Positions 1 through 8,623 of a stretch of 64,000 bases of DNA are shown here, one piece after another. The notes under the pieces are model-generated. The model was not told the origin of the DNA, did no database searches, and saw only the letters and a list, made by a program, of their open reading frames with translations. Source of the DNA: a bacterium (GTDB lineage: Bacteria; Oederibacteriota; Muellerivitia; Muellerivitales; Muellerivitaceae); the NCBI GenBank assembly GCA_035549195.1, contig DASZRK010000060.1, positions 35,301 to 99,300 of the forward strand, written 5' to 3'. The translations under genes and the position numbers were made by a program. Each line of letters opens with the position of its first letter. Positions within the stretch are counted from its first letter, which is position 1.

Positions 1-678
1 GGCCAGAAGAACCAGCTTTGGTGGGACCTGCCGGCCCAGGAATCGCTTTATCTCAATAAGGAGATCTATGGGGTGACCGATTCGGCCTACCAGGAAGTCC
101 TGGACGAGATGACCGAGCTTCTCCAGGTGAAGCGGCTCCTGGGGATCATGGTCCGCGAGCTTTCCCTGGGCGAAAGGATGAAATTCGAGCTCATTGCCTC
201 GCTCTTGCACCGCCCCCGGGTCCTTTTCCTGGACGAACCCACGATCGGCCTGGATGTGGTGGCCCAAAAGAACATCAGGGAGTTCATCAAGGACTACAAC
301 CGCCGCACCAAGACCACCATCGTCCTGACGAGCCACTATATGAACGACATCCAGGCCCTTTGTGACCGGGTGGTGGTCATCAACCATGGGAAAAAGGTCT
401 TCGACGGGCGCCTGGATAGCGTTGTGGAAAAGTTCTCCCAATCCAAGCTGGTCACGGTCTCTTTCAAGGATGGGGAGATCCCCAGGGAAAAGTTATCCGT
501 TTTCGGTGACTTGGTGGAACACACCCGGGTCAAGGCCATCCTTCGGGTGCCCCGGGACAAGGTCAAAAATGCCTCCAATGAACTTTTGAACCAATTCGAT
601 GTGGATGACATCAATATCGAGGAAGTCCCCATTGAAGAGGTGATCGAAAAGGTGTTCGAGGGGGCCCAAGCTGGATAA
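1..678 (+). CDS. ABC-2 type exporter ATP-binding protein, 5' truncated
   Basis: ATPase subunit of an ABC exporter; the frame is open to the first base, so the N-terminus including Walker A lies outside the window. The visible part begins at the Q-loop (GQKNQLWWDLP). It continues through a variant signature motif (LSLGERMK), Walker B with catalytic Glu (VLFLDEPTIGLD) and the H-loop (LTSHYMND). The C-terminal ~70 residues form the usual regulatory extension. The WWDLP-type Q-loop and the two following six-TM permeases fit the subfamily partnered with PF06182 (DUF990-type) permeases. It overlaps the next gene by 8 bases, indicating an operon. Substrate unknown; viologen/drug-type export is only a family-level guess. 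Confidence 0.9.
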   Translation, partial: GQKNQLWWDLPAQESLYLNKEIYGVTDSAYQEVLDEMTELLQVKRLLGIMVRELSLGERMKFELIASLLHRPRVLFLDEPTIGLDVVAQKNIREFIKDYNRRTKTTIVLTSHYMNDIQALCDRVVVINHGKKVFDGRLDSVVEKFSQSKLVTVSFKDGEIPREKLSVFGDLVEHTRVKAILRVPRDKVKNASNELLNQFDVDDINIEEVPIEEVIEKVFEGAQAG

Positions 679-1531
679 CGTTCAAGTCCTGCAGTCCAAA
701 CCACCGTTCCATAAGTATTGGGTCATTCTTTCCACCCGGACCCAAGAGGACATGGTCTACCGGGCCAATTACATCTTTGGCGCGGTCTTCCGGTTCCTTC
801 CGCTGGTCACCATGATCTTCCTTTGGTGGGCGGTCTACAAGGCGCGCGAAGCCGAAGGGAACCCGGGGACCATCATGGGTATGAGCTTCGAGGACATGGT
901 GGCCTATAACGCCTATATGTACATCGCCCGGGGCTTCTCCAGCATCCCCGGCACCATGAACGAGATCAGCAAGGACATCAAGGACGGTCTCCTGAACCGT
1001 TACCTCATCCGGCCCATGAGCTACCTCTGGTATCAGGTCAGTTATCGGCTGGCCCATAAGATCGTGTTCTGGAACGTCGCCCTTTTTACCTTCCCGTTCG
1101 TTTTCCTTTTCATGAACCTTTCGCACCGGTTCTTCACCCATGTGCCCACCGGCCTGGAATTGCTGGCCTTCGTCCTTTCCTTGGTCATCGCCTTTTGCCT
1201 GGGGATGCTCTTCACCTTTTCGATCGGGCTCTTGGCCTTCTGGTTCCTCGAGCTTTCGGGTTTTCTTTTCGTCATTATGATGACCGAGTTCTTCCTTTCC
1301 GGGCACTTGGTCCCCCTGAACATCCTGCCGGCCTCCATGCAGCCCTTCCTGCTCCATTCGCCTTTCGGTTACGAGGGTTATTGGCCCTGCGCGATCCTCC
1401 TGGGGAAGGTCCCGGCGGACCAACTGCCGCAGGTCCTGGGACTGGGCTTCCTGTGGGTCCTGGTCTTCTATGGGATCAGCCAGGTGATGTGGAGATCCGG
1501 CCTCAAGCGCTATTCGGCAGTGGGAGGCTGA
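671..1531 (+). CDS. ABC-2 family exporter permease (PF06182-like), first subunit
   Basis: Integral membrane permease with about six hydrophobic segments, in one operon with the upstream ATPase and a second permease. The first ATG is at 752, but protein-like sequence in the same frame continues upstream (KYWVILSTRTQED), and this stretch corresponds to the N-terminus of the second permease. The best start is a CTG at 671, six bases behind a GAGGGGG ribosome site and inside the ATPase stop region; the ATG at 752 has its purine stretch too close. That gives about 286 residues, normal for the family. Start uncertain, function as permease secure; substrate unknown. Confidence 0.82.
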   Translation: MDNVQVLQSKPPFHKYWVILSTRTQEDMVYRANYIFGAVFRFLPLVTMIFLWWAVYKAREAEGNPGTIMGMSFEDMVAYNAYMYIARGFSSIPGTMNEISKDIKDGLLNRYLIRPMSYLWYQVSYRLAHKIVFWNVALFTFPFVFLFMNLSHRFFTHVPTGLELLAFVLSLVIAFCLGMLFTFSIGLLAFWFLELSGFLFVIMMTEFFLSGHLVPLNILPASMQPFLLHSPFGYEGYWPCAILLGKVPADQLPQVLGLGFLWVLVFYGISQVMWRSGLKRYSAVGG

Positions 1532-1532
1532 C

Positions 1533-2330
1533 ATGGCGGACTTGGGTCGGTACCTGAGGCTGATGGGCCTGATGATGAAGAACTGCCTTATCCGGGAGAT
1601 GCAGTTCAAGGCGAACTTCCTGGTGCGCCTTTTCACCGAGTTCATGTGGCTCTTCATGCAGTTCATCTATATCGAGGTGATGTACGGCCAGACGAACAGC
1701 ATCGTGGGATGGACGAAGTGGGACATGATCGTCCTGGTGGGCACCAACTACGCCATTGCCCAACTCTTTGAGGCCTTCTTCTACGATAACTGCATGCGGT
1801 TGATCGACCAGATCCGCCAGGGCGACCTGGATTTCAACCTCATCAAACCCATCAACACCCAGTTCCTGGTCTCGCTGCGCTATACGGATTACTCCTCGAT
1901 CCTCAACAGCACCGTAGGGATCGGGGTGGTCCTCTATGGTTTGAACAAAATGGGGGCGGCCGTGACCTGGTCCGGGGCCCTTTTGTTCGGGGCCCTGCTC
2001 CTGAACGGTATCCTCATTTATTACGCCATCCTTTTCATCCTTTCGACCTGGACTTTCTGGATCGGACGCTCCAACAACCTGATGGAGCTTTATTGGCAAT
2101 TCGGCCAATTCTCCCGGTATCCCGGGGACATCTATCCCTTGCTCCTGAAGGGGGCCTTGCTGACGGTGATGCCCATGCTGGTGGTCTCGAATTTCCCAGC
2201 CCAGGTCTTTGTCCATGGCCTTCAAAGCGGATGGGCCCTCTACGCCTTTTCCCTGGGGGCGGTCTTCTTCGGCTTGACCGTCTGGATCTGGAAGAAAGGG
2301 CTTCAACGCTATCGGAGCGCTTCTTCCTGA
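1533..2330 (+). CDS. ABC-2 family exporter permease (PF06182-like), second subunit
   Basis: Second permease of the exporter, 265 residues, with hydrophobic segments near residues 30-55, 60-85, 115-140, 145-175, 200-225 and 235-255. It starts one base after the first permease's stop, so the two are translationally coupled. It resembles the first permease in layout (amphipathic N-terminus, paired central helices, a basic C-terminus of the LKRYSA / LQRYRSA kind), suggesting an old duplication forming a heterodimeric pore. No substrate clue. Confidence 0.85.
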   Translation: MADLGRYLRLMGLMMKNCLIREMQFKANFLVRLFTEFMWLFMQFIYIEVMYGQTNSIVGWTKWDMIVLVGTNYAIAQLFEAFFYDNCMRLIDQIRQGDLDFNLIKPINTQFLVSLRYTDYSSILNSTVGIGVVLYGLNKMGAAVTWSGALLFGALLLNGILIYYAILFILSTWTFWIGRSNNLMELYWQFGQFSRYPGDIYPLLLKGALLTVMPMLVVSNFPAQVFVHGLQSGWALYAFSLGAVFFGLTVWIWKKGLQRYRSASS

Positions 2331-2412
2331 ACGTTGTCCCTCCGTAAGATCCGTCCGGTCCTGTGGAATGAAAAGCGTTGGTGGCGGGGAATTTCGCCCC
2401 TAAAATGCACCC

Positions 2413-4674
2413 ATGCCCGAACCCCAGGCCCGTGAGCTCAAGGTCAATTACAGCAAAAAGAAGTCCTTTTGGATGACCCTCGGGGTCATCTTCCTTCTCC
2501 TCATCCTCAACCAGATGAACCTTTCCATTTTCCAGGTCATCGAATCGGTGACGGTGGACGATATCCGCTATCCGGTGCGTGGAGAACGGAAACCCGAGGC
2601 TCCGGTCGCCATCGTGGCCATCGACGAGAACAGCCTTCGGGAGATCGGGCAATGGCCCTGGCCGCGGTCCATCCATGCCCAATTGATCCGGAAGCTGAAG
2701 GCGGACGGCGCCAAGGTCGTCTTTTACGACGTCTTTTTCCCCGAACCGGAACGCAATCAGGCCAAGGCTTTCGGACAGTTGCAGACGCTCTTGGATTCCT
2801 CCATGCAGGGGACCAACCGGTCCACGAGGGCCATGAAGGAAAAGGTCCTGGAAAGTGTCCGGAAGTTCCAGGGCACCCAGGATGGGGATGAGATCTTCGC
2901 CCAGGCCCTCAAGGAGACCCATAACGTCCTGTTGCCCATCTTGACCCTGGGTAAGACGGAAAAAGCGGCCGAGCTGGACGAAGCGGACATGAATTTCACG
3001 GCAGCGGATTATCAACCCGAATTGGAGGATCACCCCTTCTGGAGCGAGAACTTCTTGGTCTCGATCCCCAAGCTCCAAAAGGCGGCCCTGGACGCGGGGA
3101 ATATCCGGCCGGTCCCGGAGTCCGACGGTGTTTTCCGTTATTACCCCGCCATCATCCGGTATGGAAAGGAAGGGAAGTACATCCCTTTCATGGCGCTCCA
3201 AGCGGCGCGCTATCTGCTGGGGGTCAAAGATCCGATCAAGATCTACTCGGGCGACCATGCGGAGATCGGGGATCGGAAGATCCCCCTGCTGGATAACGAT
3301 AACGCCTTCATCGACTATTGTGGGAAGCCGGGGATCATCCCGACCTTTTCGGCCAGCGACATCCTGAACGACCGCCTCAAGCCGGAGCAATTGGCCCAAT
3401 TCAAGGGAGCGGCGATCCTGGTGGGCGCCACCGCCCAGGGCCTTTACGACCTGCGACCCACGCCCTATAGCCACGTCTCACCCGGCGTGGAATTGAACGC
3501 CACCATCGTGGAGAACGTCTATTCCAACCACTTCAAGGCCCTGGCGCCCGATTATTGGAAGCTGCTCCTGATCGTCCTGATGGCCATGCTGATGTGGTAT
3601 TTGGTCCCCCGGTACAGTCCTTTCCTCGGGATACTGTTCTTCCTCGTCCTTCTGGTCGGGTATGTGGGGGTGGCCTGTGTTTGCTTCGACCATTTCAAGA
3701 CGATCCTCAACGTGACCTTCCCGAGCCTTTCGCTCCTGCTGACCTTCATGATGCTGACCACCTATAAATTCAGGACGGAGGTCCGGCACAGCCGCTATAT
3801 GAAGCAGATGTTCCAGAGCATGGTGGCGCCTTCGGTCGTGGAGGAGATCCTGAAACTGCCGGCCGGGATCGAACTGGGGGGCGAGGAAAAGAACCTGACG
3901 GTCATGTTCTCTGACGTCCGGGGTTTCACGACCTATTCGGAGAAACATACGCCCCATGAGGTGGTCGAGGTCCTCAACGAATACCTGACCCAAATGACCT
4001 ACCTGGTCTTCCAGACCGAAGGGACCCTGGACAAGTACATCGGGGACGCCATCATGGCCTTCTGGGGCGCCCCGACCCATCAACCGGACAACGCCTACCG
4101 GGCTTGCAGTACCGCCCTGGGGATGGTGGATCTCCTTCATAACGTGCTCCATCCCAAATGGGAGTTGGAGGGCAAGGAAAAGCTCCAGATCGGGATCGGC
4201 TTGAACTCGGGTCCCATGGTCGTCGGGTTCGTCGGATCCGAATCCATCAAGAGCTATACCCTCATCGGGGATGCGGTGAACCTGGGGAGCCGTCTGGAAG
4301 GGACGACCAAGGAGTACCACGTCGAGATCATCATCGCCGAAAGCACCTATGAGCAGGTCAAGAACGACATGCTTTGCCGGGAACTGGACCTCATCAAAGT
4401 GAAGGGGAAGAACGAACCCATCCGCATTTACGAATTGGTGGATCACCGGCTGAAGGGTGCGGGGGTCAAAGAATCGAAGGTGAAAGCCTTCGAGGAAGGC
4501 CTGGCCCTTTACCGGGAACAAAAATGGGACGAGGCGGTCAAGGGGTTCAAGAAATGCCTCGAGCTGGATCCCAAGGATGGGCCGGCCGAGATCTTCATTA
4601 AACGTTGCGAACAGCTCCGCCAGAATCCGCCCGGAAAGGGTTGGGACGGTGTTTTCGTCATGAAAACCAAATAA
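2413..4674 (+). CDS. CHASE2-domain class III adenylate cyclase
   Basis: Membrane sensor that would make cAMP. Order: TM helix at ~17-37, extracytoplasmic CHASE2 domain ~40-375 (starting VAIVAIDENSLREIGQWPWP), three TM helices ~379-450, then a class III cyclase domain from ~490. Catalytic residues are visible: metal-binding Asp501 (MFSD) and Asp545 (DKYIGDAIMAF), adenine-selecting Lys541 and Thr616 (YTLIGDAVN), and transition-state Asn623 and Arg627. The Lys/Thr pair favours ATP over GTP. The C-terminal ~60 residues look like a TPR pair (ALYREQKWDEAVKGF). The 753-residue length is normal for CHASE2 cyclases. Stands alone; no cAMP-binding regulator is adjacent. Confidence 0.93.
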   Translation: MPEPQARELKVNYSKKKSFWMTLGVIFLLLILNQMNLSIFQVIESVTVDDIRYPVRGERKPEAPVAIVAIDENSLREIGQWPWPRSIHAQLIRKLKADGAKVVFYDVFFPEPERNQAKAFGQLQTLLDSSMQGTNRSTRAMKEKVLESVRKFQGTQDGDEIFAQALKETHNVLLPILTLGKTEKAAELDEADMNFTAADYQPELEDHPFWSENFLVSIPKLQKAALDAGNIRPVPESDGVFRYYPAIIRYGKEGKYIPFMALQAARYLLGVKDPIKIYSGDHAEIGDRKIPLLDNDNAFIDYCGKPGIIPTFSASDILNDRLKPEQLAQFKGAAILVGATAQGLYDLRPTPYSHVSPGVELNATIVENVYSNHFKALAPDYWKLLLIVLMAMLMWYLVPRYSPFLGILFFLVLLVGYVGVACVCFDHFKTILNVTFPSLSLLLTFMMLTTYKFRTEVRHSRYMKQMFQSMVAPSVVEEILKLPAGIELGGEEKNLTVMFSDVRGFTTYSEKHTPHEVVEVLNEYLTQMTYLVFQTEGTLDKYIGDAIMAFWGAPTHQPDNAYRACSTALGMVDLLHNVLHPKWELEGKEKLQIGIGLNSGPMVVGFVGSESIKSYTLIGDAVNLGSRLEGTTKEYHVEIIIAESTYEQVKNDMLCRELDLIKVKGKNEPIRIYELVDHRLKGAGVKESKVKAFEEGLALYREQKWDEAVKGFKKCLELDPKDGPAEIFIKRCEQLRQNPPGKGWDGVFVMKTK

Positions 4675-4803
4675 TCCCTATTTTTTTCTCGTTTTCCTTC
4701 CGTCCATTGTTTTTCAGCCTATTAATGCCATTTTGTTGGCGTTCCGATAGAATGCGTCACACCACTTCAACTCCTCCTTAAAATCCCAATTACCAGGGCA
4801 CCC

Positions 4804-5583
4804 ATGAAGAAATTACTGGTCGCGGCGTTGGCTTTGATCCTCATATCGGGTTTTTCCGGGACTTCAGCGGCAACCAAGGCCGGCTCCCAAGGCGTCATCA
4901 CGGACCTGAGCGGGAAGGTCCAGATCCAGAACAAAAAAAAGAAAAGTCGTGCGGCCAAGAAAGCCTCGGTCGTTGCCGAAGGGGAGAGGGTCATCACTGG
5001 TTCCGATTCCAAGGCGACCTTGCAGATGTTCGACGGGTCCGAGTTGAAACTGAGCCCCGGGACCGAATTCCAGGTCACGAAAGTTGAAAGACCCGGGGGC
5101 GATGACAAGATCATGCACTTCAAGCTTCTTGTCGGCCGTGTCTTTGCTTCGGTCAAAAAGCTGGCCTCCTCGAAATCTTCCTTCGAGGTCGAGGCGGGCG
5201 GGGTGGTCTGCGGCGTCCGGGGGACCCAATTTGGGATGGACTACGATCCGGTCAAGAACAAGGTGGGGTTGGGGGTCTTTGAGGGTAGTGTCTATACCCA
5301 CTACCACGGCCATTCCCAGATCTATGGGGCGGGCCAGAACGTGAATTTCCATGATGGTGAACCCGACCACCCGGGCAACGGGGGCAATGGGAACGGTGGC
5401 GCTAACGGGAAGGGGAGTGGGAACGGCGGGGGAAACAATGGGGGCGCCTTGAACGACCTTAGCCATCAGTTCACGGGTGGCTTGACGGGGAATGGGGACA
5501 AGGCTTTGAACGATCCCGCGGTGGAAGGTGTTCGCCACTTGTCGGTTATCGTGAATGTCGGGGCGGGGGAGACGGTCCCGTGA
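4804..5583 (+). CDS. Secreted FecR-domain protein, cassette 1
   Basis: 259 residues. Signal peptide 1-22 (KKLLVAALALILISGFSG, cleavage near SAA), then a FecR domain (PF04773) from ~30 to 185. The domain shows GKVQIQ, an EGERVITGSDSKA turn, and the VEAGGVVCGVRGTQF core. A Gly/Asn-rich linker follows (~185-225), then a short hydrophobic-polar tail. Unlike classical FecR there is no cytoplasmic anti-sigma segment and no adjacent sigma factor, so this is an exported FecR-fold protein, probably periplasmic or surface-bound. Its stop overlaps the GTG of the next gene (GTGA), forming a coupled unit with a beta-barrel and a lipoprotein. Paralogue of the protein at 7781-8623. Confidence 0.8.
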   Translation: MKKLLVAALALILISGFSGTSAATKAGSQGVITDLSGKVQIQNKKKKSRAAKKASVVAEGERVITGSDSKATLQMFDGSELKLSPGTEFQVTKVERPGGDDKIMHFKLLVGRVFASVKKLASSKSSFEVEAGGVVCGVRGTQFGMDYDPVKNKVGLGVFEGSVYTHYHGHSQIYGAGQNVNFHDGEPDHPGNGGNGNGGANGKGSGNGGGNNGGALNDLSHQFTGGLTGNGDKALNDPAVEGVRHLSVIVNVGAGETVP

Positions 5584-6719
5584 AAAATTCTGTTCCCGCA
5601 TATATTTTTTCGATAGTCCTCTTGTTCCTGGCGCCTTCGGTTTCCAAAGCCGGTTATTTCTCCTTGGGTGAGAAAAGCTGTGTTTGGACGACTAATTTCA
5701 CTGATAAGACCAATGGCAATGAGTTCTATTTCCCGATCGCATTCGATATCAATCTCAATCCTGATTTTTCGTTCTACGGTTTTTCCCAGTTTGGCATTGG
5801 GAATTATTTTTCGACCCAAAGCGATCCGAACACCATTCATGTCTCAAATCTTTCCGATTCGATATTAGGAACCGAACTGCGATTCAATAATTTCTCCTTG
5901 CCGGCCCTTCTAAATATTGGGGTGAATTTCCCAACGGGTAATACGTCATGGGAGACCGAGGAGATCACGGCGAACGTGCCGGTCATTTTCATGGACAGCC
6001 GGTATCACGGAAGGGGTCTGGGGGTCAATGTGATGTATGGACTTACCTTCCCGTCGGGAAATACGGAATTGGGAGTGGCCTGCGGGTACTCCTATTCGGG
6101 AGCCTTTAATACGGGAACGATCGGTAGTGCGTCGGGGGATGACGTCAAATTTGGGGACTCTTATTTCGTTTCCCTGAGCCATGTCATGACATTTGAAAAA
6201 AATAAAAGACAGTACCTTCGTCTATCGGCCTATTCCTTTCTTCCGACCCAATTGAACGAACAGGATTCCTATCAACCGGGTTTGAACCTGAACGGATCTT
6301 ATAGCTGGGTGAATCCGACGGGTCTTTCGATCGATGTCGGCGCCCAGTACTTTTTCGCGTCTAAAAGATTGGATCTGTCCGCGGGCAAACTGGCGCAAGA
6401 ATCGAACGCATATTATGCGCCTAAGCTTTATTTGATCCCGACTGTTCCGGTCGGCGATCTGGAATTGGTCGGTGATTTTAAATACATTCTTCCCAACGAT
6501 TACCCGTTATCGGATGTCCTTCATGAGGGTGGCGGGATTTTGGCGGGTTTTGAACCTGAGTTGAAGTTCGGCCTCGATGGGACCAGCGATCTGAAAGTGA
6601 ACGCTGGTTATGACTTCATCCTCCATCGCGATGTGCCGGCGAACGAATCAGGCACCACCTTTACGGATGCTTATTACAACATGTTCACTTTTGGCGCGAC
6701 CTATGAGGTGAAGTTGTAG
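5580..6719 (+). CDS. Outer-membrane beta-barrel protein, cassette 1
   Basis: 379 residues with signal peptide (VPAYIFSIVLLFLAPSVSKA) and alternating amphipathic strands rich in Gly/Tyr/Phe throughout, typical of a transmembrane beta-barrel. GTG start overlaps the stop of the FecR gene by four bases. It shares with the paralogue at 8620-9777 a PTGxxxWE segment, a YHGRG motif and the overall strand pattern. Composition is visibly less GC-rich than its neighbours. No specific porin family recognised; alternatives are a secretion pore or adhesin barrel. The fixed order with FecR and lipoprotein genes argues for a shared envelope function. Confidence 0.72.
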   Translation: MKNSVPAYIFSIVLLFLAPSVSKAGYFSLGEKSCVWTTNFTDKTNGNEFYFPIAFDINLNPDFSFYGFSQFGIGNYFSTQSDPNTIHVSNLSDSILGTELRFNNFSLPALLNIGVNFPTGNTSWETEEITANVPVIFMDSRYHGRGLGVNVMYGLTFPSGNTELGVACGYSYSGAFNTGTIGSASGDDVKFGDSYFVSLSHVMTFEKNKRQYLRLSAYSFLPTQLNEQDSYQPGLNLNGSYSWVNPTGLSIDVGAQYFFASKRLDLSAGKLAQESNAYYAPKLYLIPTVPVGDLELVGDFKYILPNDYPLSDVLHEGGGILAGFEPELKFGLDGTSDLKVNAGYDFILHRDVPANESGTTFTDAYYNMFTFGATYEVKL

Positions 6720-6750
6720 TTCGATTCTGCGTTTGATGGGGGAGGTTTGT

Positions 6751-7668
6751 TTGAGATTCCGTTCTTTGGTCCCATGGGCTTATTTCGCTTGCGCAGCGCT
6801 TCTCTTTTCCTGGGGTTGCAACTCCTCCCAACCGATCTCGCCGAACAAACCGACAGCCCTGGACGTTTCCCTGCCCCTGGGCTCGAACGTCCGGGCGTCG
6901 TTCTTAGGGATCACCCAGAACGAGGTCTTGTACCGCCTGGACGGCCCCAATCATAGCTTGATCCAAAAGGGGAGCGTCGGCCCCTTTTCGGCCGCGGTCA
7001 GTTCCGGTTCCCTGAATTTTTCACTTGAGGTGCCCAGCCAGGACAACATGGTCCTGTCGGTCCAACTGAATGACGCCGCTACCCATTCGCCTTTGGCGAT
7101 CGGTGCCGACAGGCTGGACCTGGTTTCGGCGCCGACCAAACAGATATCCATCGATTTAGGCTCCGTGATCCGCAATTGCTATTTCACCAATACCCAGTCC
7201 GCGGCGGTTTCGATCCTTTATTCGGGAATGATCTACAATTTCACCAATGACCTCTTGGCCAATACATTGACCCCGCTTTCCACGACGGACCTGATCGTGA
7301 ATCCCTATGGTCCGCCAACGAACCAGTTCTATTTTCAAGAGGCCACCCCCGTTGGCCTTCCGGTCAGTGTGATCGCCTACTTGGGAACCGGCGATTTGGT
7401 CGATTTTGATTATGTGCCCGCTTCCACTGCCTTTTATGCCGATTCCACGATATCGAAGGGAGGAGCGGTCCCGACCTTGGAGACAGGGGATATTTATTGC
7501 CTGAAATTGACCAGTACTCCTGGGGATTTTGCCTGGGTCCAAGTCGTCAACCCGGGTGATCCCGCTAGCGTGGGACCCAGTTTCCTTTTCCGGGCTTCGC
7601 CGAACCCGTATTTTTCCTATTTTCGGACCCCGGCGGATACGGGCGGCGGGTGCAGTACCCTTTGGTGA
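6751..7668 (+). CDS. Lipoprotein, cassette 1
   Basis: Exported lipoprotein of about 305 residues. I chose the TTG at 6751, five bases after GGGGGAGG, over the upstream TTG/ATG at 6733-6736 because the ribosome site lies inside the longer version. The signal peptide ends in a lipobox (FSWGC) followed by Asn-Ser-Ser. No known domain. The C-terminal third shares a motif with the paralogue at 9771-10730: AYLGTGD, then ~14 residues later FYADS, then a GDIYCLKL strand and a tryptophan. It is the third gene of the FecR/barrel/lipoprotein cassette, 31 bases after the barrel gene. Function unknown. Confidence 0.72.
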   Translation: MRFRSLVPWAYFACAALLFSWGCNSSQPISPNKPTALDVSLPLGSNVRASFLGITQNEVLYRLDGPNHSLIQKGSVGPFSAAVSSGSLNFSLEVPSQDNMVLSVQLNDAATHSPLAIGADRLDLVSAPTKQISIDLGSVIRNCYFTNTQSAAVSILYSGMIYNFTNDLLANTLTPLSTTDLIVNPYGPPTNQFYFQEATPVGLPVSVIAYLGTGDLVDFDYVPASTAFYADSTISKGGAVPTLETGDIYCLKLTSTPGDFAWVQVVNPGDPASVGPSFLFRASPNPYFSYFRTPADTGGGCSTLW

Positions 7669-7717
7669 TCCGTCAGTCGGTCGGTAGGTTTAGGTAGAGT
7701 AAATTTCGTCCTGAGAT

Positions 7718-7745
7718 TTGATATTCATAAGGACTTTGGTAGAAT
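7718..7745 (+). promoter_or_regulatory. Sigma-70-type promoter for cassette 2
   Basis: TTGATA, a 16-base spacer, then TAGAAT, about 35 bases before the chosen start of the second FecR gene. It lies inside the open frame upstream of that start, which supports the shorter protein. Predicted from sequence only. Confidence 0.5.
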
Positions 7746-7780
7746 TCGCCCCATTCCAATCCCCAACGATCGAGGGTCTT

Positions 7781-8623
7781 TTGAAAACACTCCTTAAGCT
7801 TTCTGCGGTATTTCTGCTCCTGATGGCGGTCGGCCCTCTTTGGGCTGCGTCCACGGAATCCGGGGTCCTGACCCAGGTCGCGGGCAAGGTCCAGGTGAAG
7901 GACCGGTCCGGTAAAAAGGTCCGTGACGCCAAGGATGGGTCCAAGGTCAAAGAAGGGGAACGGGTGGTCACGGCCGCCGATTCCAAGACCATTGTCCGTT
8001 TCTTCGACGGCTCCCAATTGTCGGTCAGCCCCGGTTCGGACGTTCAAATGGGCGAGATGCGCAAGCTGGCAGGTCAGGACAAGGTCCTCCATTTCAAGCT
8101 TCTGGTCGGGAAACTCTTCGCTTCGGTCCAAAAATTGGCGTCCTCCAAATCATCCTTCGAGATCGAGGCTGGAGGCGTGGTCTGCGGTGTTCGTGGCACC
8201 GAGTACACCCTGCAATACGATCCAACCACCGGAAAGACCAATATCCAAGTGCTCGACGGGACCGTTTGGGTCCAGTCGGGAGGCAACACCTATACCTACG
8301 GCGCAGGCCAAGGTGGGTCCTTCACCAATGGGAACCCTGATAAGGGCAACGGGACCGGCAATAACGGGAACGGGAACCAGGGCAAAGGTGGGAACGACTT
8401 CAACCCCTTCTACGGGTTCAACGGGAACGGTGGGGATGATCCGGGTGCTCTCTTGGGTGATCTTTCGGGTGGCACGGGGGATGTGGTCGGCCAGACCGGG
8501 GATGACGGCCGTAACCAGACGGGCCGCGCGGGCCTGGTCCTTCAATTGGACTTTCCTGAATACGGTAATCCATTGGGTGGTGGTGGCGGTGGATCACCGT
8601 CTGTCCGAGGAGGCGGGAAATGA
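7781..8623 (+). CDS. Secreted FecR-domain protein, cassette 2
   Basis: 280 residues from a TTG at 7781 preceded by GAGGG. This start gives a clean signal peptide (KTLLKLSAVFLLLMAVGPLW, then AAS), whereas the upstream TTG at 7718 lies in the promoter. The FecR domain spans ~25-190 and shares a near-identical central block with the cassette 1 protein (HFKLLVG, FASV, KLASSKSSFE, EAGGVVCGVRGT). It is followed by a Gly/Asn-rich linker (~190-225) and a poly-Gly region near the end. No anti-sigma segment. Stop overlaps the next ATG (ATGA). Likely an envelope protein working with the following barrel and lipoprotein. Confidence 0.8.
   Translation: MKTLLKLSAVFLLLMAVGPLWAASTESGVLTQVAGKVQVKDRSGKKVRDAKDGSKVKEGERVVTAADSKTIVRFFDGSQLSVSPGSDVQMGEMRKLAGQDKVLHFKLLVGKLFASVQKLASSKSSFEIEAGGVVCGVRGTEYTLQYDPTTGKTNIQVLDGTVWVQSGGNTYTYGAGQGGSFTNGNPDKGNGTGNNGNGNQGKGGNDFNPFYGFNGNGGDDPGALLGDLSGGTGDVVGQTGDDGRNQTGRAGLVLQLDFPEYGNPLGGGGGGSPSVRGGGK

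Noticed and set aside
4804..8623. Classical FecR/FecI iron-signalling system
   Set aside because: There is no sigma factor or TonB receptor nearby and the proteins begin with signal peptides instead of an anti-sigma domain.
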